Assembly (NCBI RefSeq): GCF_043641665.1 | Contig: NC_092195.1 | Span: 15,529,774-15,593,773, forward strand | Direction: 5' to 3' | Origin: Enoplosus armatus | Taxonomy: Eukaryota > Chordata > Actinopteri > Centrarchiformes > Enoplosidae | DNA: 64,000 bases | Shown: positions 46,401-64,000 of the stretch, one piece after another | Layout of the letters: the number at the start of each line of letters is the position of its first letter | Position numbering within the stretch: the first letter of the stretch is position 1 | Translations under genes and position numbers: made by a program | The notes under the pieces: model-generated | Told to the model about the DNA's origin: nothing | Seen by the model: the letters and a program-made list of their open reading frames with translations, nothing else | Database searches by the model: none

Positions 46401-46714
46401 GTTAAGGTGACGTTAGTTAGCCAACATTATTTCCACATCCCTACAGCCACTAGCTGCCACCTCGATTTCTGTTTACTTTTTGGCCTCTTTTTGGAGCAAG
46501 CGCATCTCGTGACAACAAACACAAACCACTGGTCTTTCGCCACTAAACTGACTTTGAATCGGTTTTCGTGGGAGGCTTCTCCTGGCGGTTAGCTGTAAAA
46601 TCAGAGTTCGCACACTGACTTCTGATCAGCGGTTTTAAAATCAATGGACACGGGGAGGGCGGGGCTCGGGCGGTGACGCTGCACGTTCATATACGTTGAT
46701 GCTCATCGGGAAAC
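46400..46714. promoter_or_regulatory. Bidirectional ZBTB12-like / EHMT2 promoter region
   Basis: Roughly 400 bp lies between the ZBTB first-exon donor (46312, minus) and the EHMT2 start codon (46715, plus). It is GC-richer than the surroundings close to the EHMT2 start (ggacacggggagggcggggctcggg type sequence, with GC-box-like GGGCGG at about 46657), and no TATA box is seen. Confidence 0.55.
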
Positions 46715-59499
<12,785 letters not shown>

Positions 59500-60060
59500 A
59501 ACACTTAACCCATGAGGCCTTTGGATTTAACCTCATCCATTTTACATGCACACATTGGCAATGGAGATACTCCTTGAGGGTTTTATCAAGTTTAAGATTC
59601 TGCGTTTGATGCATGGTGCTGTTTTTTTTTTTTTTTTTTCTTTTTTTTTCTACTTGAAATGTTTTTTCCAAACTTGCCATCTTAAAGTTTATCATTTCCC
59701 CTATGGTAGAGGACATGGGCCTTAACATATCTTAAAACTGTGTGGGTATGTTTGAAGAAAACAGGGCGTCTTGTGATTCTGTACATACAGTATGTTTACT
59801 GTATATCACTATGGCTGTTTGCCTTGACACGTGAACTTTGTGCATTAAGAGTCTTGCCGTCATGTAACTATCATACATATGTATTTTCTGTTGTGCCAAC
59901 ATACGCAAATGCATTTTTACACAGTACAGTAATGGGGGTTAACCATTAGCCCATACTGGACTTAATAAGGACCTAAGGGATGGCGTTGTTTATGAATGAT
60001 TGTGTTTAGCTTTATTTTCTTTGTTTTTTTACGTATTGTTTTCTTTATCACATTTAGTTT

Positions 60061-60066
60061 AATAAA
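60061..60066 (+). terminator. ehmt2: EHMT2 poly(A) signal
   Basis: AATAAA about 560 bp after the stop codon at 59499. The intervening 3' untranslated region has a poly-T run (about 59624-59650). Confidence 0.65.
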
Positions 60067-61300
60067 TTAGCTCATGAGTTGATCTTTGGGCTCTTGTATT
60101 AAGTGTGTCGTTCTTCTCTTTTTAAAATCTGCACTCGCTGGCTTACAACATGATGTGATGGATGGGTCTTCTGTAGCTGCTCTTTTCTCTAACAAACAGC
60201 AGCCGAACATTTAACAGTATATAAAGTTACCTTATCCGTGTAATGTGTTTACAGTATTTAGATCGTCAAGCGATGGGGATTAAAGGCTGCTCTCGTCAAT
60301 ACTGTTGCCTGCTATATCATTGTATGATCAGCAGGGGGCGTGTACAGGCCACAATGCAGAGCAAGAGAGATGCTACCTGATGCTGCTCTGTGCACAGTCG
60401 GATATGAAATGAAAGGAAGATGTACCACTCTGCAAATGTTTTTGTCTGCAATTTGTCTTTGAATTGCAGGTGGGCAACAATGCCTTCGTTTAGGTAATCG
60501 GGTTAATTCAGTCAAAGGTTACAATAGTATTGAAGGAAGTTAACAAGATCAAGTGTAATTTCGTTACAATCCCCAATTATTTCACTTCATATTGTGCATT
60601 TAGTGATGCATAAAGTATTACCAAAGAAATTTGATAGTACTCAAGTTACCACGAACACTACATGGTGAGTATTGAGCCTTTGGGTCCCCTAAGGGTCTTG
60701 GGCAGCGTAAAAGTAGCAGTAGGATGTAAAAATACTCTGTTAATAAAAGTCCTGCATTCCAAATATTATTTAGGTAAAAGTACAAAAATCTATCAATCTA
60801 AATGTTTTATCAATAATATAAATCTGCAAGTAACTTGCTGTCAAATGTAATATATAATAGTAGTCACGGGGGACATTTTCCTGCATTGAGCACTTTTACT
60901 TTTAATATTTTAAGTACATTTTTCTAATTATACTTAACTATACATACATTTACTTAAGTAATATTTTCAATGCTTACTTGTAACAGAGTATTTTTACTGT
61001 ATGGTATTAGTACTTTTACTTAAGTAAAAGATCTGAATACTTCCTCCACCACTGGTAAAAACAGACAATCATGATATAACCCTTAACCTGCTGCTCCGTC
61101 TTTGTGAGGTGCAAGTACAGGATTAGCCCAGTTGGGATGGTTTGGAGTGATTCCTCCTCTCACAAACAATCTTTGATAGAACGCGCAGGTGCGCATCCCT
61201 CAGCAGGTGCGCTCGTGTCGTCACTGCCTAGTTACGGCTGCCACGAAGAAAAAGATTGTCGAACTTAGTTGTCCGCTCAGACCCGGTGGAGCCCGTTTTA
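60067..61300. other. EHMT2 - SLC44A4-like spacer
   Basis: No coding exon is seen. About 60690-61056 is a 'aagtaaaagtac...gaatacttcctccaccactgg' dispersed repeat of the family at 8848-9282. The rest is unique sequence, with the promoter and untranslated start of the next gene toward 61250-61400. Confidence 0.6.
60690..61056. repeat. Teleost dispersed repeat ('gtggaaagtaac' family)
   Basis: It contains 'gtaaaagtagcagtaggatg', 'gtaaaaatactctgttaataaaagtcctgcattcc' and the end 'agatctgaatacttcctccaccactgg', the same terminus as at 9282. Confidence 0.75.
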
Positions 61301-61403
61301 AACGCCATTTTAGCTGCCTGTTTGTAAAGTTTTAAGATTACTTTAAGAAAAGGAAGTTGTGTTTTAGAAGTTTGGGAGGAAAAGGTGGACGTTGCGGCGA
61401 AAA

Positions 61404-61455
61404 ATGGGTAAAAAACAGGAGACAAAACAGGAGACAAATCCGGACTCAGAGTACG
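61404..61455 (+). CDS. slc44a4: First coding exon of SLC44A4-like (choline transporter-like) gene, partial
   Basis: ATG at 61404 opens MGKKQETKQETNPDSEYG and ends one base into the Gly codon at a clean donor (G|gtgagt, 61456). Mammalian SLC44A4 begins with a short charged segment ending '...YG' before 'KPVKYDPSF', and lies next to EHMT2 in MHC class III; both fit. SLC44 proteins are multi-pass plasma-membrane transporters; SLC44A4 carries thiamine pyrophosphate and choline. Only 17 codons are visible, and the next exon was not found up to 64000. The assignment therefore leans on synteny. Another SLC44 member or an unrelated gene remains possible. Confidence 0.55.
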
Positions 61456-64000
61456 GTGAGTGGACATCGCCCGTTACCTCAGAGGTTCACTGTTAAAATC
61501 TAAATATCTCTAAGCTAGATAATGTTAACTAACAAACTGGCACCTTTTGGCAAATCTAACGTCATATTTAATTGTGGGCGTGTTCTTCCCAAATTTTGAG
61601 TTGCAAGTAAAGTTTGTAATATTGATTTTACCAAGTCATTTTTCATGATTAACGTATTCTTTTGATAGGTTAACGTTAGTTAGGTCATATTAACTAACAT
61701 AGGTAATCGTCAGCCTATTTAAATCCATGGTGTTTACATGAGATGTGTGTCTTCTTATATTTAAAATCAGCTACTGTAGATAACGTTACAGTTTAAGACT
61801 CAAATAAGAGTTCTTGTTCATGTAAAATATTGGATACTTTCACTTCTTCCTTCAAATAAGATCTGAGAAGGAAAAATCACTTTTTGATTTAAATGCTCAT
61901 AATTAATTTCCAAACTAATGTCATAACATTTGATGAGGGGTTATAAGTACACATTGCTTCATTTTAAGTCAGAAAGGTCAGGAACCACTCCTTTGAATTA
62001 ACCACACTGTCAACTCAGCACCTTATTACAGCCATATTGTAAAGTGTAATGTTGTTTTGTTGTGGTTAAATAACTATAAGCTGAAAAGGGCTTGGTGGTG
62101 GCAGCCAGCCAGCCATACAGACTATCTAAGACTTGTGCTACCTCTTCAGGCAGACAAGTTGTCTTTCCTCGTATTGGTACAGTATTATATTGAAATTATC
62201 ATTTTATTCTGTATTTTGCAAACAAAAGACGCGAAAGTATGTAATGTTTTAAAAAGATAAATTCTGTGCTGATTGTCACATTTCAGACCTGCTTGTGACT
62301 CTTTGATTTTTAGCCTTCTGTCATGTGTTCAGCTGATCCATGTTTCCTGCATCCCTGTTTACTCTTTGTGGTATTTGATGCATTCATAGAGTCACACGTC
62401 TATTGACAGTCTGGGAGGTTTAGCAAGGCCACAGTAAACAAACCCTCCTTGGAGGTAAATATCCACTCGGATTTCATGTCTCCTCAAATAACTTATAAAA
62501 ACACCAGAGAATAAGATGACGACAGAAGAGGTGACTACAAGCTGTTTGACCATGGCATTACTGTAACAACTGAACCTCTGTTCTCAAAACAGCCTTTGTA
62601 TGTAAACTATTAAACTCATCACCATGTTTTCTAATTAAGAATCTGCTTCCTACTAGTTCTCTACAGTTGTACTGTCCTTCATGAGGAAGTAGAAATCCTT
62701 TTGAATGTCGGACATGACAAAGCTCCCTAACTCAAATTGCTTGTTGTTGGGTCATGTTGTTGTACAGTATGTCTGGGTTTCTTCTTGTTGGGATCAGTTA
62801 CACATTTCATGTTTGTCTGTTTAAGAATGTGTAGACTCTCAGTGTTGGGAAATAAGTGACCTGCTAGTTGTTGTTGCTGCAAATCATTGACCAGAAAATT
62901 TGTTAAAGCTGCTTGAGGCAACGGGGGAAAATAATTAGGTTTGATTTTAAAACACAAGCTAGTTAATATAGCTAATGTATAAAGCAAGAGAACCACCAGT
63001 AGGTTTAATTTTGAAAAGTTGTGTATATCATCATCACAACACAATATTCCATCGATAAAATGTTGATATTAGGTTGGATTAGTAAGAATTAAAAGTACAT
63101 ATCTTATGTTAGCCATCTGGTGTGCATTTACATTATTTAAATTGGTGGACGTCAATTTAATTATTGAAGACACATCTATGTTCAACAACTCTCTCCATTA
63201 GAGCTGAAACAATTGATTAGTTGATCAACAGAAGATGAATTAGTATTTGGTGAGCGATTAGTTTAAATGAACCAAATATTTGCTGGTTCCAGCTTCTCAA
63301 ATGTGAGGAATTGATGCTTTTCTCTGTCATATATGCAAGTAAAATTAACATGTTTGGGTTTTGGACTTTTGATCGGACAAAACAAGCAATTTGAAGACGC
63401 CATTATAACTTTTTTTGGACATTTTATTGGCTAAAGGATGAATATTTGTTTTTACTGATTTCAATAATGAACGTAAATGTTAGTTGCACCCCTACTCTCC
63501 ATGTTCTTTTTGAATATTTATAACAATAAGAAATCCTTTCTGCTGCTGTCATGTCTATTGACATTTTTAACCTTTAAAACCTGGTATACAGGAGTCACAT
63601 AACAATCAACAATCAAATCAATCACACTCAAATATGCCCCTTCCCCTCATATTTTGCACTTTTCTTTGTTTCTTTCTTTTCCTTTGGGATAGTCCTGTAT
63701 ATACTGCAGCTTACCCATTAACTTTGTTGCCATCTCTTTTCACAGTAAAGAAGGGTGAGGTTTGTACAATAAACATCCTTTCAGTCAAGTGAAGATTTCT
63801 TTGTTAAATATCTTAATGTCTTGCCCCAAATGATGATTAATGTTTTGATTCATTGTGTTACCCAACTTGGGCAAAGAAAAGTAAAATTAGTTCTCTCATT
63901 TGTGTCACTCCTCTTCAGCCAAGGTCAAATGATGACCCTCACACCCATCATCTCCAGGCTATAAAAATGTCTTGCAGCTCGCCTGTTTGGGGTTCAAGGT
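61456..64000 (+). other. First intron of the SLC44A4-like gene
   Basis: No convincing exon is present before the window ends. A dispersed repeat occupies about 63195-63490. Confidence 0.45.
63195..63490. repeat. Dispersed repeat with 'gattagttgatcaac' start, copy 2
   Basis: It reads 'agagctgaaacaattgattagttgatcaac', 'ttgctggttccagcttctcaaatgtgagg', 'ggacaaaacaagcaatttgaagacgccat' and 'aatgaacgtaaatgttagttgcacccct'. It is the reverse-oriented relative of 35140-35450. Confidence 0.75.

Noticed and set aside
63747..63760. Possible 14-nt microexon in the SLC44A4-like intron
   Set aside because: The splice sites (cacag / gtttgt) and phase would permit it, but the encoded VKKGE does not match the expected KPxKxDP segment, so chance is more likely.

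Overview
This is vertebrate nuclear DNA, almost certainly from a ray-finned (percomorph-type) fish. Genes are multi-exon with GT-AG introns, spacers are AT-rich, and microsatellites are abundant. Short dispersed repeats I recognise as common in teleosts recur throughout, including families marked by 'gtggaaagtaac', 'gttagcatgctaac' and 'ctagcctggctctgtcc'. The protein matches below come from recall of vertebrate families, not from a search.

Layout. About 3.3-8.4 kb (+): a TMEM268-like two-pass membrane protein in 8 coding exons. About 8.8-14.8 kb: repeat-filled spacer. 14.9-21.3 kb (-): PRRT1/SynDIG4-like in 4 coding exons, including a 19-nt first coding exon. 22.1-37.4 kb (-): SKIV2L (SKIC2), the cytosolic exosome helicase, 29 coding exons. 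38.1-41.5 kb (+): NELFE (RD protein), 10 coding exons, head-to-head with SKIV2L. 42.8-45.2 kb (-): a ZBTB12-like BTB zinc-finger gene, 4 coding exons. 46.7-59.5 kb (+): EHMT2 (G9a histone H3K9 methyltransferase), 28 coding exons, head-to-head with the ZBTB gene. 61.4 kb (+): a first coding exon that fits SLC44A4, whose remainder lies beyond the window.

Reading frames were joined across every proposed splice junction, and the exon phases close. This gives 1245 codons for SKIV2L, 1211 for EHMT2, 365 for NELFE, 241 for PRRT1, 353 for TMEM268-like and 575 for ZBTB12-like. The SKIV2L and EHMT2 lengths agree with the mammalian proteins to within one residue, from memory.

The block SKIV2L-NELFE-ZBTB12-EHMT2-SLC44A4 reproduces the mammalian MHC class III order. 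Complement C2/CFB are absent between NELFE and ZBTB12, and the ZBTB12 gene is inverted relative to human as I recall it. PRRT1 is an MHC class III gene in mammals but lies elsewhere in that region. TMEM268 lies in the human chromosome 9 MHC paralogon. The window is therefore a rearranged teleost MHC class III segment. Its genes act in RNA decay (SKIV2L), promoter-proximal Pol II pausing (NELFE), transcriptional repression and chromatin (ZBTB12-like, EHMT2), synaptic AMPA-receptor modulation (PRRT1) and solute transport (SLC44A4). They are linked by ancestry, not by an operon.

No wholly new biological system is evident. The most noteworthy points are the syntenic changes, a perfect 24-bp hairpin in the ZBTB 5' intron, microsatellites fused to or beside SKIV2L splice donors, a NAGNAG acceptor in EHMT2, a retained H3-like ARKT motif in G9a, and a terminal-inverted-repeat-bounded Tc1 relic inside an EHMT2 intron.
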